A stretch of DNA of 64,000 bases, from contig NZ_LUAV01000016.1 of NCBI RefSeq assembly GCF_002078505.1, positions 290,374 to 354,373 on the forward strand, written 5' to 3'. The position numbers and the translations under genes are program-made. The notes beneath the pieces are model-generated. The model had not been told where the DNA came from, searched no databases, and saw only the letters and a program-made list of their open reading frames with translations. Shown piece after piece: positions 37,169-46,775 of the stretch (positions are counted from its first letter, which is position 1; the number at the start of each line of letters is the position of its first letter). Source of the DNA: Ensifer aridi. Lineage in GTDB: Bacteria; Pseudomonadota; Alphaproteobacteria; Rhizobiales; Rhizobiaceae.

Positions 37169-39076
37169 TTAAACCCCAATGCCCTTCGCCCGCAGCGCCG
37201 CCGCGATCTCATCCAGAATCGTCGGGTCATCGATCGTCGCCGGCATCTTCCAGGGCTGGCGATCGGCTATCTTCTGCATCGTCGAGCGCAGGATCTTGCC
37301 GGAGCGGGTCTTCGGCAGCCGCTTGACGCAGATCGCCGTCCTGAAGGCGGCGACGGGGCCGATGCGTTCGCGCACGAGACCGATGACCTCCTGCTCGATT
37401 TCCGCCGTTTCACGGGAAACATTGGAATTGATGACCAGGAAGCCTGTCGGCACCTGTCCCTTGAGGGGGTCGGCAATGCCGATCACGGCGCATTCGGCGA
37501 CGTCCGGATGGCTGGCACAGACCTCCTCCATCGCACCCGTCGACAGGCGGTGCCCGGCGACGTTGATGATGTCGTCGGTGCGCGCCATGATGAAGATATA
37601 GCCGTCCTCGTCGATATAGCCGGCGTCCGCCGTCTTGTAGAAGCCGGGATATTCCTCGAGGTAGGCCGCATGGAAGCGGTGATCGGCGTTCCAAAGCGTC
37701 GGCAGGCAACCGGGAGGCAAGGGCAGCTTGATAACGACGTTGCCGAGTGTCCCGGCTTCCACCGGGTGGCCGGCATCGTCGACGACCCGCACGTCATAGC
37801 CGGGTAACGGAACCGCCGGCGAACCGTATTTCACCGGCAAGAGTCCGAGGCCCATGGGATTGCCGGCGACAGGCCAGCCGGTTTCCGTCTGCCACCAGTG
37901 GTCGATGACGGGCACGCCGAGCGCTCGTTCGGCCCAGCGGATCGTGTCTGGATCAGCGCGTTCGCCCGCCAGATAGAGGGCGCGGAAGCGCGACAGATCG
38001 TGGCGGGCCGCATGGGAAGCGTCGGGATCCTCCTTGCGGATCGCGCGCAGCGCCGTCGGCGCCGTGAACATGACCGCGACGCCGTGTTCGGCGATGATGC
38101 GCCAATAGGTTCCGGCATCCGGCGTTCCGACCGGCTTGCCTTCAAAGAGGATCGAGGTGCAGCCGTGGAGGAGCGGCCCGTAAACGATGTAGGAGTGCCC
38201 GACCACCCAGCCGATGTCGGACGCCGCCCAGAAGACTTCGCCCGGCCGTACGCCGAAGAAATTCTCCATCGACCATTTGAGCGCGACCATGTGGCCGCCA
38301 TTGTCGCGCACGACGCCCTTTGGCTGTCCGGTAGTCCCCGATGTGTAGAGCACATAGAGCGGATCGTTGGAGGCGACGGGCGTAGAGGGCACGTCCTCGC
38401 CGGCCTCCTTCGCCGCGGCAAGCGCCTCGGCGAAATCGATGTCGCGGCCCGGCAGCATGTCTGCGGTGAGTATGTCGCGCTGGAAGATCAGGCAATGCGC
38501 GGGCTTGTTGCCGGCGATCTCGATCGCCTGGTCGAGCAGAGGCTTGTAGGCGACGGTACGCCCGGGCTCCAGGCCGCAGCTCGCCGAGACGACGAGCTTG
38601 GCCTGGCAATCGTCAATGCGAACGGCGAGCTCATTGGCGGCGAAACCGCCGAAGACGACGGAATGTACCGCGCCGATGCGCGCTGCCGCCAGCATGGCGA
38701 TCGCCGCTTGAGGGATCATCGGCATATAGATGATGATCCGGTCGCCCTTGCCGATGCCAAGCTTGCAATAGACCGCCGCCATCGCCTTCACGTCCGCGAG
38801 CAGCGAGGCATAGGAGATCTTCTCAATCCGGTGGGTGACGGGGCTGTCGTAGATGAAAGCCGCCTGCTCACCGCGTCCCGCCTCCACGTGGCGATCGAGA
38901 CAATTGTAGCAGGTGTTGGTAACGCCATCGACGAACCAATGTCCATAGGTCCCGCGTTCAGGCTCGAAAATCCGCTCGGGCTTCTTGAACCAGTCGATCG
39001 CCTGAGCGGCATCGGCCCAGAAGCCGTGCGGATCGGCTTTCCATGCGGCATACACTTCGGAATAGCGGCTCGCCAT
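37169..39076 (-). CDS. propionyl-CoA synthetase-like acyl-CoA ligase
   Basis: The 635-residue AMP-forming ligase resembles PrpE rather than Acs: YTSGTTGQPKGVVRDNGGHMVALKWSMENFFG, FWAASDIGWVVGHSYIVYGPL, and the C-terminal PKTRSGKILRSTM with the conserved Lys. It activates propionate or another short acid to its CoA ester. The ATG at 39076 follows GGGAGGAACGGAG; the long upstream extension of the frame is not coding. A near-parS sequence lies in its coding region (37406-37421), where it encodes NVSRET. It lies 104 bases from the yggS stop, same strand. Confidence 0.88.
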   Translation of the reverse strand: MASRYSEVYAAWKADPHGFWADAAQAIDWFKKPERIFEPERGTYGHWFVDGVTNTCYNCLDRHVEAGRGEQAAFIYDSPVTHRIEKISYASLLADVKAMAAVYCKLGIGKGDRIIIYMPMIPQAAIAMLAAARIGAVHSVVFGGFAANELAVRIDDCQAKLVVSASCGLEPGRTVAYKPLLDQAIEIAGNKPAHCLIFQRDILTADMLPGRDIDFAEALAAAKEAGEDVPSTPVASNDPLYVLYTSGTTGQPKGVVRDNGGHMVALKWSMENFFGVRPGEVFWAASDIGWVVGHSYIVYGPLLHGCTSILFEGKPVGTPDAGTYWRIIAEHGVAVMFTAPTALRAIRKEDPDASHAARHDLSRFRALYLAGERADPDTIRWAERALGVPVIDHWWQTETGWPVAGNPMGLGLLPVKYGSPAVPLPGYDVRVVDDAGHPVEAGTLGNVVIKLPLPPGCLPTLWNADHRFHAAYLEEYPGFYKTADAGYIDEDGYIFIMARTDDIINVAGHRLSTGAMEEVCASHPDVAECAVIGIADPLKGQVPTGFLVINSNVSRETAEIEQEVIGLVRERIGPVAAFRTAICVKRLPKTRSGKILRSTMQKIADRQPWKMPATIDDPTILDEIAAALRAKGIGV

Positions 39077-39180
39077 CTCCGTTCCTCCCATTGACTTTTC
39101 CGGACGAAAGCCCGGCTCCTCGGCTAACGAGGATAGGCCAACGGAGATAAAGGTGAAGCCCGACGAAAGGGGAACGGCGC

Positions 39181-39840
39181 TCAGCGTGCGCCGAAGATGG
39201 CGGAGCCGACCCGCACGCTCGTGGCACCGAAAGCGATCGCGGTTTCGAAATCGCCGGACATGCCCATGGAGAGCTTTGCAAGGCCGCATTGCGCCGCAAG
39301 CTTGGCGAGCAAGGCGAAATGCGGGCCCGGATTCTCCTCGATCGGCGGAATGCACATCAGCCCTTCGATGCTCAAGCCCAGTTCGCCGTGGCAGAAGCGG
39401 ACGAAGGCGACCGTCTCTTCCGGGGCCACGCCCGCCTTCTGCGGTTCGAGGCCGGTATTGACCTGTACGTAGAGCCTGAGATTACGCCCCTGGCGCTTCA
39501 TTTCCGCGGAAACGGCGCGGGCGATCTTCTCCCGATCGATCGTCTCGATAGCGTCGAAGAGCGCCACCGCGTCCGCGGCCTTGTTGGATTGCAGCGGGCC
39601 GATCAGGTGCAGCTCGAGATCAGGCGTTTCGTTTCTAAGCTCAGGCCACTTCGCCTGCGCCTCCTGCACGCGGTTTTCGCCGAATACGCGCTGGCCGGCG
39701 GCGATGACGGGCCGTATCGCCTCGGCACCAAAGGTTTTCGAAACGGCAACCAGGCCCACCGCATGCTCCGGACGGTTCGCAGCTTTTTCGCTCTCACGAA
39801 TCCGGCTCAGGACCTCGCTTAGCCGCTCCTCAACTTCCAT
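39181..39840 (-). CDS. YggS/PROSC-family PLP homeostasis protein
   Basis: The 219-residue protein is a single-domain alanine-racemase-fold PLP binder that buffers pyridoxal phosphate. The PLP lysine is Lys35 in LVAVSKTFGAE, followed by FGENRVQEAQAKWPEL, HLIGPLQSNKA, VNTGLEPQKAGV, GLMCIPP and the phosphate-binding LSMGMSGDFETAIAFGATSVRVGSAIFG. The ATG at 39840 follows GGGAG at 7 bases; one 6 bases upstream is too close to it. It diverges from leuS across 219 bases. Catalytic activity is not expected. Confidence 0.92.
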   Translation of the reverse strand: MEVEERLSEVLSRIRESEKAANRPEHAVGLVAVSKTFGAEAIRPVIAAGQRVFGENRVQEAQAKWPELRNETPDLELHLIGPLQSNKAADAVALFDAIETIDREKIARAVSAEMKRQGRNLRLYVQVNTGLEPQKAGVAPEETVAFVRFCHGELGLSIEGLMCIPPIEENPGPHFALLAKLAAQCGLAKLSMGMSGDFETAIAFGATSVRVGSAIFGAR

Positions 39841-40059
39841 CCTCATGCTCCCGATCCAAGAACCGCTTCGACAACTCCCTGCGGATTATTGAAACTTGCG
39901 CTGCTTGCCAAGCCCGCGTGAGGTCCGACGGCTGGAATACGCCAAAGTTCGGTGCCAAACCCTTCAAAACTTGACGCTTGAGTGGTTTCGTGATGAAGGT
40001 CACGCCAGCTATCATGAGGGCTTTGGCCCCGCAGATTTTCCGGAACATCGACAAAAGAC

Positions 40060-42690
40060 ATGGCTACCGAACGATATAATCCGCGCGATGCCGAACCGCG
40101 CTGGCAGCAGGAATGGGAAGCACGCAAGGTCTTCGAGACGAAGAACGACGATCCGCGCGAGAAATATTACGTGCTGGAGATGTTCCCCTATCCGTCCGGG
40201 CGGATCCACATGGGGCATGTGCGCAACTACACCATGGGCGACGTCGTCGCCCGCTATAAGCGCGCCCGCGGCTTCAACGTGCTGCATCCGATGGGCTGGG
40301 ATGCCTTCGGCATGCCGGCAGAGAACGCCGCCATGGAGCGCGGCGTGCATCCGGCCGGCTGGACCTACCAGAACATCGGCTCGATGAAGGCGCAACTCAA
40401 GGTCATGGGCCTTTCGCTCGACTGGAGCCGCGAATTCGCGACCTGCGATCCCGCCTATTACCAGCGCCAGCAGTACCTCTTCCTCGATTTCCTGGAAAAG
40501 GGCCTGGTCTACCGAAAGCAATCCAAGGTCAATTGGGATCCGGTCGACAATACCGTGCTCGCCAACGAGCAGGTGATCGACGGCCGCGGCTGGCGCTCCG
40601 GCGCGCTCGTCGAGCAGCGCGAGCTGACGCAATGGTTCTTCCGTATCACCGATTTCAGCCAGGACCTGCTCGACGCGCTCGACACGCTGGATCAGTGGCC
40701 GGAAAAAGTGCGGCTGATGCAGAAGAACTGGATCGGCCGCTCCGAAGGCCTGCTGCTCAGATGGGAGCTCGACCCGGCAACGGTTCCCGACGGCACGAAG
40801 GAGGTGACCGTCTATACCACGCGTCCGGACACGCTGTTCGGGGCCTCGTTCCTGGCGATCGCGGCCGATCATCCGCTCGCCAAGGAAGCGGCCGAGAAAA
40901 GCGCTGAGATCGAGGCCTTCTGCGAGGAGTGCCGGCGCGCCGGCACGTCGCTCGCCGCCCTCGAGACGGCGGAGAAGAAAGGCATAGACACCGGCATCCG
41001 CGCCAAGCATCCGCTCGACCCGAGCTGGGAGCTGCCGGTCTATGTCGCCAATTTCGTGCTGATGGATTACGGCACGGGCGCGATCTTCGGCTGCCCGTCC
41101 GGCGATCAGCGCGACCTGGACTTCGCCCGCAAGTACGGCCTGCCGGTCGTGCCGGTAGTGATGCCGAACGACGCCGACGCCGCCACCTTCACGATCGGAG
41201 ACGAGGCCTATGTCGGCGACGGCGTGATGATCAATTCACGCTTCCTCGACGGGATCTCGACCGAAGAGGCCTTCGAGACGATCGCCTCGAAGCTCGAGAA
41301 GGACACGCTGAATGGCGTGCCGCGCGCCGAGCGCAAGGTCAATTTCCGTCTGCGCGACTGGGGCATCTCCCGCCAGCGCTATTGGGGCTGCCCGATCCCT
41401 GTTATCCATTGCGACGACTGCGGCGTCGTTCCGGTGCCGAAGGCGGACCTGCCCGTCACGCTGCCGCCGGACGTCACCTTCGACAAACCCGGCAACCCGC
41501 TCGACCGGCATCCGACCTGGCGGCACGTCGCCTGTCCGGAGTGCGGCAAGGACGCGCGCCGGGAAACCGACACGATGGACACTTTCGTCGATTCCTCCTG
41601 GTACTTCGCCCGCTTCACCGCCCCCTGGGAGGACAAGCCGACCGATCCGAACGCCGCCAATCACTGGCTGCCGGTTGACCAGTATATCGGCGGCATCGAG
41701 CACGCGATCCTGCACCTGCTCTATTCGCGCTTCTTCACCCGGGCGATGAAGGCCGCGGGCCACGTGGCGATCGACGAGCCCTTCAAGGGGCTCTTCACGC
41801 AGGGCATGGTCGTGCACGAGACCTATAGCCGTGGCGAGGGCGCACAGCGGGAATGGATCACCCCCGCTGAAGTCCGCATCGAGGAAGTCGACGGCCAGCG
41901 ACGCGCAGTTCTCATCGAGACCGGAGAGGAAATCGCCATCGGCTCGATCGAGAAGATGTCGAAATCGAAGAAGAACGTCGTCGATCCGGACGACATCATC
42001 GGCTCCTACGGCGCCGACACGGCCCGTTTCTTCGTCCTGTCCGATTCGCCGCCGGACCGCGATGTCATCTGGTCCGAGGCGGGCGTCGAAGGCGCCCACC
42101 GATTCGTCCAGCGCGTCTGGAGGCTCATTGCCGAGGCCGCGGAAAACCTCCGCGGCGTCGAAGCGGCCCCAGCGACTGAAGGCGAGGGGCTTGCCGTATC
42201 CCAGGCCGCGCACCGCACCCTCAAGGCGGTGGAGGCCGACTACGACAAGCTCGCCTTCAACAAGGCGGTCGCGCGGATCTATGAACTGGTCAACACGCTG
42301 GCGGCACCACTGACGCAAGTCGCCGGCGGCAAGGCCGATCCGGCACTGACCGCCGCTGTCAAGGACGCAACCGCGATCCTGATCAATCTGATCGCACCGA
42401 TGATGCCGCATCTGGCAGAAGAATGCTGGCGCGAGATCGGCGGTGACGGGATCATGGCCGAACGGCCGTGGCCGAAGTTCGACGCGGCTCTCGTCATGGA
42501 GAACGAGATCACCCTGCCGGTGCAGATCAACGGCAAGAAGCGCGCCGATTTGACAATTGCGCGCGACGCAGATCAGAGTGCGATCGAAAGCGCCGTTCTG
42601 GCGCTGGACGCCGTGAAAACCGCGCTCAACGGCGGCAGCCCGAAAAAGATCATCGTCGTGCCTCAAAGGATCGTCAATGTCGTTGTCTGA
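40060..42690 (+). CDS. leuS: leucyl-tRNA synthetase
   Basis: The 876-residue class I synthetase charges tRNA-Leu. The HIGH motif reads PYPSGRIHMGH (residues 43-53) and the second signature KMSKS lies at 632-636. The editing domain (CP1) lies between them, with TTRPDTLFGASFLAIA and the GTGAIFGCPSGDQRD block. Zinc-binding cysteines are seen in CPECGKDARRETDTMDTFVDSSWY. It is the first gene of leuS-lptE-holA, overlapping lptE by 14 bases. The ribosome site is weak. Confidence 0.97.
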   Translation: MATERYNPRDAEPRWQQEWEARKVFETKNDDPREKYYVLEMFPYPSGRIHMGHVRNYTMGDVVARYKRARGFNVLHPMGWDAFGMPAENAAMERGVHPAGWTYQNIGSMKAQLKVMGLSLDWSREFATCDPAYYQRQQYLFLDFLEKGLVYRKQSKVNWDPVDNTVLANEQVIDGRGWRSGALVEQRELTQWFFRITDFSQDLLDALDTLDQWPEKVRLMQKNWIGRSEGLLLRWELDPATVPDGTKEVTVYTTRPDTLFGASFLAIAADHPLAKEAAEKSAEIEAFCEECRRAGTSLAALETAEKKGIDTGIRAKHPLDPSWELPVYVANFVLMDYGTGAIFGCPSGDQRDLDFARKYGLPVVPVVMPNDADAATFTIGDEAYVGDGVMINSRFLDGISTEEAFETIASKLEKDTLNGVPRAERKVNFRLRDWGISRQRYWGCPIPVIHCDDCGVVPVPKADLPVTLPPDVTFDKPGNPLDRHPTWRHVACPECGKDARRETDTMDTFVDSSWYFARFTAPWEDKPTDPNAANHWLPVDQYIGGIEHAILHLLYSRFFTRAMKAAGHVAIDEPFKGLFTQGMVVHETYSRGEGAQREWITPAEVRIEEVDGQRRAVLIETGEEIAIGSIEKMSKSKKNVVDPDDIIGSYGADTARFFVLSDSPPDRDVIWSEAGVEGAHRFVQRVWRLIAEAAENLRGVEAAPATEGEGLAVSQAAHRTLKAVEADYDKLAFNKAVARIYELVNTLAAPLTQVAGGKADPALTAAVKDATAILINLIAPMMPHLAEECWREIGGDGIMAERPWPKFDAALVMENEITLPVQINGKKRADLTIARDADQSAIESAVLALDAVKTALNGGSPKKIIVVPQRIVNVVV

Positions 42691-43225
42691 TAAAGCTGGC
42701 TTCCGTCTTCGGTCCTTTCCCGTCCTCGCCGGTGTCCTGCTGCTGACGGCGCTCGGCGGCTGCCAGGTGCGGCCGCTTTATTCAGACGGCCCTACCGGTT
42801 CGACCGCGACGGCGCTGGCCTCGATCGAGATTTCGGAGGCGGAGAATCGTGTCGAGCAGGAAGTCCGGAATGCCCTGATCTTTCTGACATCGGGCGGCAA
42901 GAGCGAACCCGTCAATCCGCAGTATCATCTGGCGCTTAACGTCTCGCACCGGACGATGGGCGTGCTCTATGACCATACGGATGATGATGACGACGATGAC
43001 GATGACCCGGGCGCCGGCCGCGTTGTCGTGAAGGCGGACTACAACCTGACGAAGGCGGCTACGGGGGAGACGGTGAAAGCGGGATACCGCACGGCCGTTG
43101 CGTTGGTCGACTTCCCCCAACAGGAGTTCGCAAAGGTGCGCGCGATCCGCGACGGCGAGAACCGCGCCGCGAAGGAACTGGCAGAGATCATCAGCGCCGA
43201 TATTGCCGCCGCCCTCGGCCGCTGA
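42677..43225 (+). CDS. lptE: LPS-assembly lipoprotein LptE-like, with a nine-Asp run
   Basis: The 182-residue lipoprotein has a lipobox LGGC with Cys29 and QVRPLYSD just after it, the LptE start in alphaproteobacteria. It would plug the LptD channel that places LPS in the outer membrane. The location between leuS and holA is the classic lptE position. An unbroken run of nine aspartates (residues 102-110, codons GAT/GAC) lies in a likely loop and is unusual; it may bind divalent cations. The gene starts inside the leuS end and is followed by holA after 12 bases. Confidence 0.85.
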   Translation: MSLSDKAGFRLRSFPVLAGVLLLTALGGCQVRPLYSDGPTGSTATALASIEISEAENRVEQEVRNALIFLTSGGKSEPVNPQYHLALNVSHRTMGVLYDHTDDDDDDDDDPGAGRVVVKADYNLTKAATGETVKAGYRTAVALVDFPQQEFAKVRAIRDGENRAAKELAEIISADIAAALGR

Positions 43226-43237
43226 TCCGGTGGTGGC

Positions 43238-44269
43238 ATGAGCGAGGTCAAGTCGCACGAGTTCGATAACTTCCTGCAGAGATCTGCGGCGAGCTATCGG
43301 CTTTTCCTGCTCTACGGTCCCGATCGCGGCCTCGTCTCCGAACGGGCCGGCCAGCTCGCCGGCGCGTTCGGCATACCGCTCGATGATCCCTTCGCCGTGG
43401 TCAAGCTTGATGCAACGCAGTTGCAAGGGGCCGGAAGCGTGCTGGACGAAGTGAATGCCATCGGCCTCTTCGGCGGCGAGAAGCTCGTCTGGGTGCGCGG
43501 AGCGTCCGCCGAGAAAGGGCTTGCCGAGGCGCTGCAGATTCTCGCCGCCGAGCCGCCGGCCGGAAGCCGCCTCATCATCGAGGCCGGCGATCTCAAGAAG
43601 GGGGCCGCACTCAGGAAGGTGGGGGAAGCAAACCGCACGGTGGCCTCGATCGCCTGCTACAGCGACGATGTCCGCAGCCTGCACACGCTAATAGACAAGG
43701 AACTTTCCGAAGCGGGCCTGCGCATAAGCCCGGCGGCGCGTGAGCGCCTCCTCGACGCGCTTGGCGGCGATCGCATGGCCTCGCGCAACGAGCTCCGCAA
43801 GCTCGCGCTCTACTGTCGCGGCAAGGAGATCGTCGACGAGGAGGATGTCCTCGGCATCGTCGGCGACGCCAGCGCCATTTCGGTCGACGATGCGGTCGAT
43901 GCGGTGCTGCAGGGCGACACGGACGCGCTGCTTCACGCCATGAAGAAGATCACGACCTCGAAGACGCCCCCGTTTCTTGTGCTTCAGGCCTGTTTGCGGC
44001 AGTTCCAACAATTAGACGTGATGCGCGCGGAAATGGACGCAAACCGCCAGTCGGCCGGCCAGGCGATCGCCAGCCTCGGACGCGGCCTGCATTTTCGCCG
44101 CAAACCGATCGTCGAAGCGGCGCTGAAGCATTGGACTGCCCCGGCAATCAGGCGCGAACTGAGCCGGCTACAGGCAACGATCTATCAAAGCCGCGCTCGC
44201 CAGAGCCTGGAAGAGAGTCTCGTCATTCAGAATCTGTTGGCGATTACAATCCAATCGGCGAGGCGTTGA
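43238..44269 (+). CDS. holA: DNA polymerase III subunit delta
   Basis: The 343-residue protein is the delta clamp-loader subunit that opens the sliding clamp. Visible blocks are FLLYGPDRGLVSERAGQLA, LFGGEKLVWVRG, the SRLIIEAGDLKKGAALRK segment and YCRGKEIVDEEDVLGIVGDASA, then a helical collar domain. The position after leuS-lptE is standard. It ends in a convergent arrangement with parB, separated by a stem-loop at 44312-44352. Confidence 0.9.
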   Translation: MSEVKSHEFDNFLQRSAASYRLFLLYGPDRGLVSERAGQLAGAFGIPLDDPFAVVKLDATQLQGAGSVLDEVNAIGLFGGEKLVWVRGASAEKGLAEALQILAAEPPAGSRLIIEAGDLKKGAALRKVGEANRTVASIACYSDDVRSLHTLIDKELSEAGLRISPAARERLLDALGGDRMASRNELRKLALYCRGKEIVDEEDVLGIVGDASAISVDDAVDAVLQGDTDALLHAMKKITTSKTPPFLVLQACLRQFQQLDVMRAEMDANRQSAGQAIASLGRGLHFRRKPIVEAALKHWTAPAIRRELSRLQATIYQSRARQSLEESLVIQNLLAITIQSARR

Positions 44270-44311
44270 GGCAGCTATACCGACTCACGCGCAGCCCGCG
44301 AACGAGAAAGA

Positions 44312-44352
44312 GCCCCGACGTGCAACGCAGTTGCCGATAGTTGCGCCGGGGC
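44312..44352. terminator. stem-loop between convergent holA and parB
   Basis: GCCCCG (44312-44317) pairs with CGGGGC (44347-44352), and GCAAC (44322-44326) with GTTGC (44340-44344). No T-run follows on either side, so termination is uncertain. Confidence 0.4.
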
Positions 44353-44394
44353 GTCATCTTCGTATAGGTCACAAGGTGATTTGTCGCACGACGC

Positions 44395-45285
44395 TCAGCG
44401 CCGTTCGAGCAGCCGGCAAATCTCTTCGAGTTGGTCGAGCGTCTTATAGGCGATCTTCAGGTGTCCGCCGCTGGCCCTATGGCTGACCGTAACCTCGAGG
44501 CCGAGACTGTCCGAAAGGGTGCGTTCGAGCGCCAGCGTATCGGCATCCTTTTCCTCGCGATGCCGTCCCTTGGCGAAATTGGGGTCGTTCTGCGCCTTTA
44601 TATCGTTCTGCGCCAGACGCTCCGCCTCGCGCACCGAAAGCCCCTTGGAGACGATTGTGCGCGCTAGTGCCAAGGGGTCGGAGGTCGGGATCAGGGCGCG
44701 CGCGTGCCCCGCCGACAGACTGCCGTCCGATAACATGTCGCGCACCGGCTCCGGCAGTTTCAAAAGCCGCAGACTGTTGGCGACGTGGCTCCGGCTCTTG
44801 CCGATGATGTCACCGAGATCATTCTGGGTGTAGCCATGCTCGGCGATCAGTTGCTCATAGCCGAGAGCTTCTTCGAGCGGGTTGAGGTCGGAGCGCTGGA
44901 CGTTCTCGACGATTGCGATCTCGAGCGCCGTGCGATCATCGACATCGCGCACGATCACCGGAATCTCGGTGAAGCCTGCGAGTTGTGCCGCCCGCCAGCG
45001 CCTTTCGCCGGCGATGATTTCGTAGCGCTCGTGGCTGACCGTCCGGACGACGACAGGCTGCACGATGCCGTGCTGGCGAATCGAGCTTGCCAGATCCTGC
45101 AGTTCGGCTTCGTCGAACTGCCGGCGTGGGTTGCGGGGATTACGCGACACGAACTCGATCGGCACGCGCCGGTCCGGATTGACCGGAGCAGTCGGCGCCG
45201 CGCCGGTCTGCAACGGCTGATCCATTTCGCCGATCAGGGCGGCCAAGCCGCGACCAAGACGTCTCTTGGAGCTGTCGTCGTTCAT
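44395..45285 (-). CDS. parB: chromosome-partitioning protein ParB
   Basis: The 296-residue CTP-dependent clamp binds parS and spreads along the DNA. It begins with KRRLGRGLAALIGEM, which stimulates the ParA ATPase. It has the CTP-binding motif GERRWR (93-98), ENVQRSDLNPLEEALGY (127-143) and a helix-turn-helix around TQNDLGDIIGKSRSHVANSLRLLKLP. The C-terminal dimer domain ends in LDQLEEICRLLERR. It lies 32 bases downstream of parA, and its targets are the parS sites at 33405-55641. Confidence 0.97.
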   Translation of the reverse strand: MNDDSSKRRLGRGLAALIGEMDQPLQTGAAPTAPVNPDRRVPIEFVSRNPRNPRRQFDEAELQDLASSIRQHGIVQPVVVRTVSHERYEIIAGERRWRAAQLAGFTEIPVIVRDVDDRTALEIAIVENVQRSDLNPLEEALGYEQLIAEHGYTQNDLGDIIGKSRSHVANSLRLLKLPEPVRDMLSDGSLSAGHARALIPTSDPLALARTIVSKGLSVREAERLAQNDIKAQNDPNFAKGRHREEKDADTLALERTLSDSLGLEVTVSHRASGGHLKIAYKTLDQLEEICRLLERR

Positions 45286-45317
45286 ATCTCACCCAATTTA
45301 TTACGCTAACGAAACGA

Positions 45318-46130
45318 TCACGCTGCCTTGCGTTGCCGCTCGCGCTGGATCACTTCCGAAGCGAGCTGCAGATAGGCTTGGCTGCCGGCGCATTTCAGAT
45401 CGTAGAGGATCGCCGGCTTACCGTGCGACGGGGCCTCGGAGACGCGAACATTGCGCGGGATCAAAGTGTGATAGACCTTGTCGCCAAGATGCGTGCGGAC
45501 ATCGCTGACGACCTGCTGCGCCAGGTTGTTACGGGAGTCGAACATGGTCAGCACGATTCCCTGGATATCCAGGCTTGGATTGACCGTGCGACGGACCTGA
45601 TCCACCGTCTCCAGCAGTTGGCTGAGCCCTTCAAGGGCGAAGAACTCGCACTGCAGAGGAACAAGGACCGAATGTGCGGCGGCCATAGCGTTCATCGTCA
45701 AGAGATTGAAGGACGGCGGGCAGTCGACCAGAACGTAGGAATAGGCAAGCGCGTCCGGAGATCCCAGCGCCTTGCGCAACCGGAAGACACGGTCGGACTC
45801 CCGAGAAATCTCCATTTCGATTCCCAGCAGATCCATCGTCGAGGGGAGGATGGAGAGATTCGGCACGGCAGTGTTTTGAACGATCTGACTGATGGAGTGC
45901 GTCCCCATCATCAGCTCATAGGAGGACAGGTGCCGGTCGCGGCGCTGAATTCCGAGCCCGGTGCTCGCGTTCCCCTGCGGATCGAGATCGACAATCAGCA
46001 CCTTTTCGCCGATCGCCGCCAGCGCCGTAGCGAGATTGATGGCGGTTGTGGTCTTGCCGACACCGCCCTTCTGGTTGGCAATGGTGATAATCCGATTTCT
46101 TGGGCCAAACATGTTCCGCTCGCCTATCAC
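45318..46130 (-). CDS. parA: chromosome-partitioning ATPase ParA
   Basis: The 270-residue deviant-Walker ATPase moves ParB-bound origins. KGGVGKTT lies at 21-28 (deviant P-loop with the signature Lys), VDLDPQGNAST near 50-60 and VDCPPSFNLLTMNAM near 125. A GTG at 46130 overlaps the rsmG stop by 4 bases (GTGA) and is taken as the start; an ATG at 46112 is a close alternative and would give 264 residues. With parB it forms the bacterial partition system next to oriC. Confidence 0.95.
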   Translation of the reverse strand: MIGERNMFGPRNRIITIANQKGGVGKTTTAINLATALAAIGEKVLIVDLDPQGNASTGLGIQRRDRHLSSYELMMGTHSISQIVQNTAVPNLSILPSTMDLLGIEMEISRESDRVFRLRKALGSPDALAYSYVLVDCPPSFNLLTMNAMAAAHSVLVPLQCEFFALEGLSQLLETVDQVRRTVNPSLDIQGIVLTMFDSRNNLAQQVVSDVRTHLGDKVYHTLIPRNVRVSEAPSHGKPAILYDLKCAGSQAYLQLASEVIQRERQRKAA

Positions 46131-46768
46131 TTCGTCCGACGTGAAAGATTTGCAATCTCGAGCACAACCGAATCCGGCTCGACGATACTTGCATGTTTTA
46201 CCAGATCGAATTGAAAGCGGCTAACGGCTTTGTCGATTTCCGGTTGATAATCCCGCCCTTTGTGAAAGAAAGCGACGGTTTTGGAGTCCGCATCGAGCAT
46301 CCAGGGCGCGCAAAACTTCAGCAACTGGCTCAAATCGGCGAGCGCCCGCGCCGAAATTGCGTCGCAGCGGGGAATCACTGCCGGCGCGGCCTCGATTCGA
46401 ATCGGATGAACCGAGCCGCGCGCGCCGGTCTCGTTCAACGCCACGCGGAGGAAGGCAGCCTTCTTATTGTTGCTTTCGACCAGATGCACCCAGCCATCCG
46501 AGAACTCGGAGAGGCAGATGGCGGTGATGACGCCGGGAAAGCCGCCACCGCTGCCGAGGTCCACCCATGTTTTCGGCGCGGGCGAGAGCCGAAAAATCTG
46601 GAGGCTGTCGACAATGTGGCGCTGCCACAGGTCGTCCAGCGTGGATGGCGCCACCAGGTTTATCGACTTGGCCCATTTCTGAAAAAGCGCGGCAAAATGC
46701 TCGAGTTTGTCGAGCGTTTCACGTGAAACACGCAATCCGTTCAGCCCCGCGGGGAGACTCGTATTCAT
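46127..46768 (-). CDS. rsmG: 16S rRNA (guanine-527-N7) methyltransferase
   Basis: The 213-residue SAM methyltransferase (GidB) modifies G527 of 16S rRNA. The blocks NLVAPSTLDDLWQRHIVDSLQ, WVDLGSGGGFPGVITAI (SAM-binding) and SARALADLSQLLKF are typical. The ATG at 46768 has GAGG upstream and lies 7 bases after the mnmG stop. A parS site (46715-46730) lies in the 5' coding part and encodes VSRET. It overlaps parA by 4 bases, forming the mnmG-rsmG-parA-parB group. Confidence 0.95.
   Translation of the reverse strand: MNTSLPAGLNGLRVSRETLDKLEHFAALFQKWAKSINLVAPSTLDDLWQRHIVDSLQIFRLSPAPKTWVDLGSGGGFPGVITAICLSEFSDGWVHLVESNNKKAAFLRVALNETGARGSVHPIRIEAAPAVIPRCDAISARALADLSQLLKFCAPWMLDADSKTVAFFHKGRDYQPEIDKAVSRFQFDLVKHASIVEPDSVVLEIANLSRRTK
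46715..46730. promoter_or_regulatory. parS site inside rsmG
   Basis: CGTTTCACGTGAAACA matches 15 of 16 positions of the ParB consensus. It is the closest site to parAB and lies in rsmG codons for VSRETL. Confidence 0.9.
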
Positions 46769-46775
46769 TGTGGCC

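Noticed and set aside
37406..37421. Near-parS sequence CGTTTCACGGGAAACA inside the propionyl-CoA synthetase-like gene
   Set aside because: It matches 14 of 16 positions, but the central CACGTG is broken to CACGGG, so the dyad needed by ParB is lost. It is read as NVSRET and could be a decayed site.
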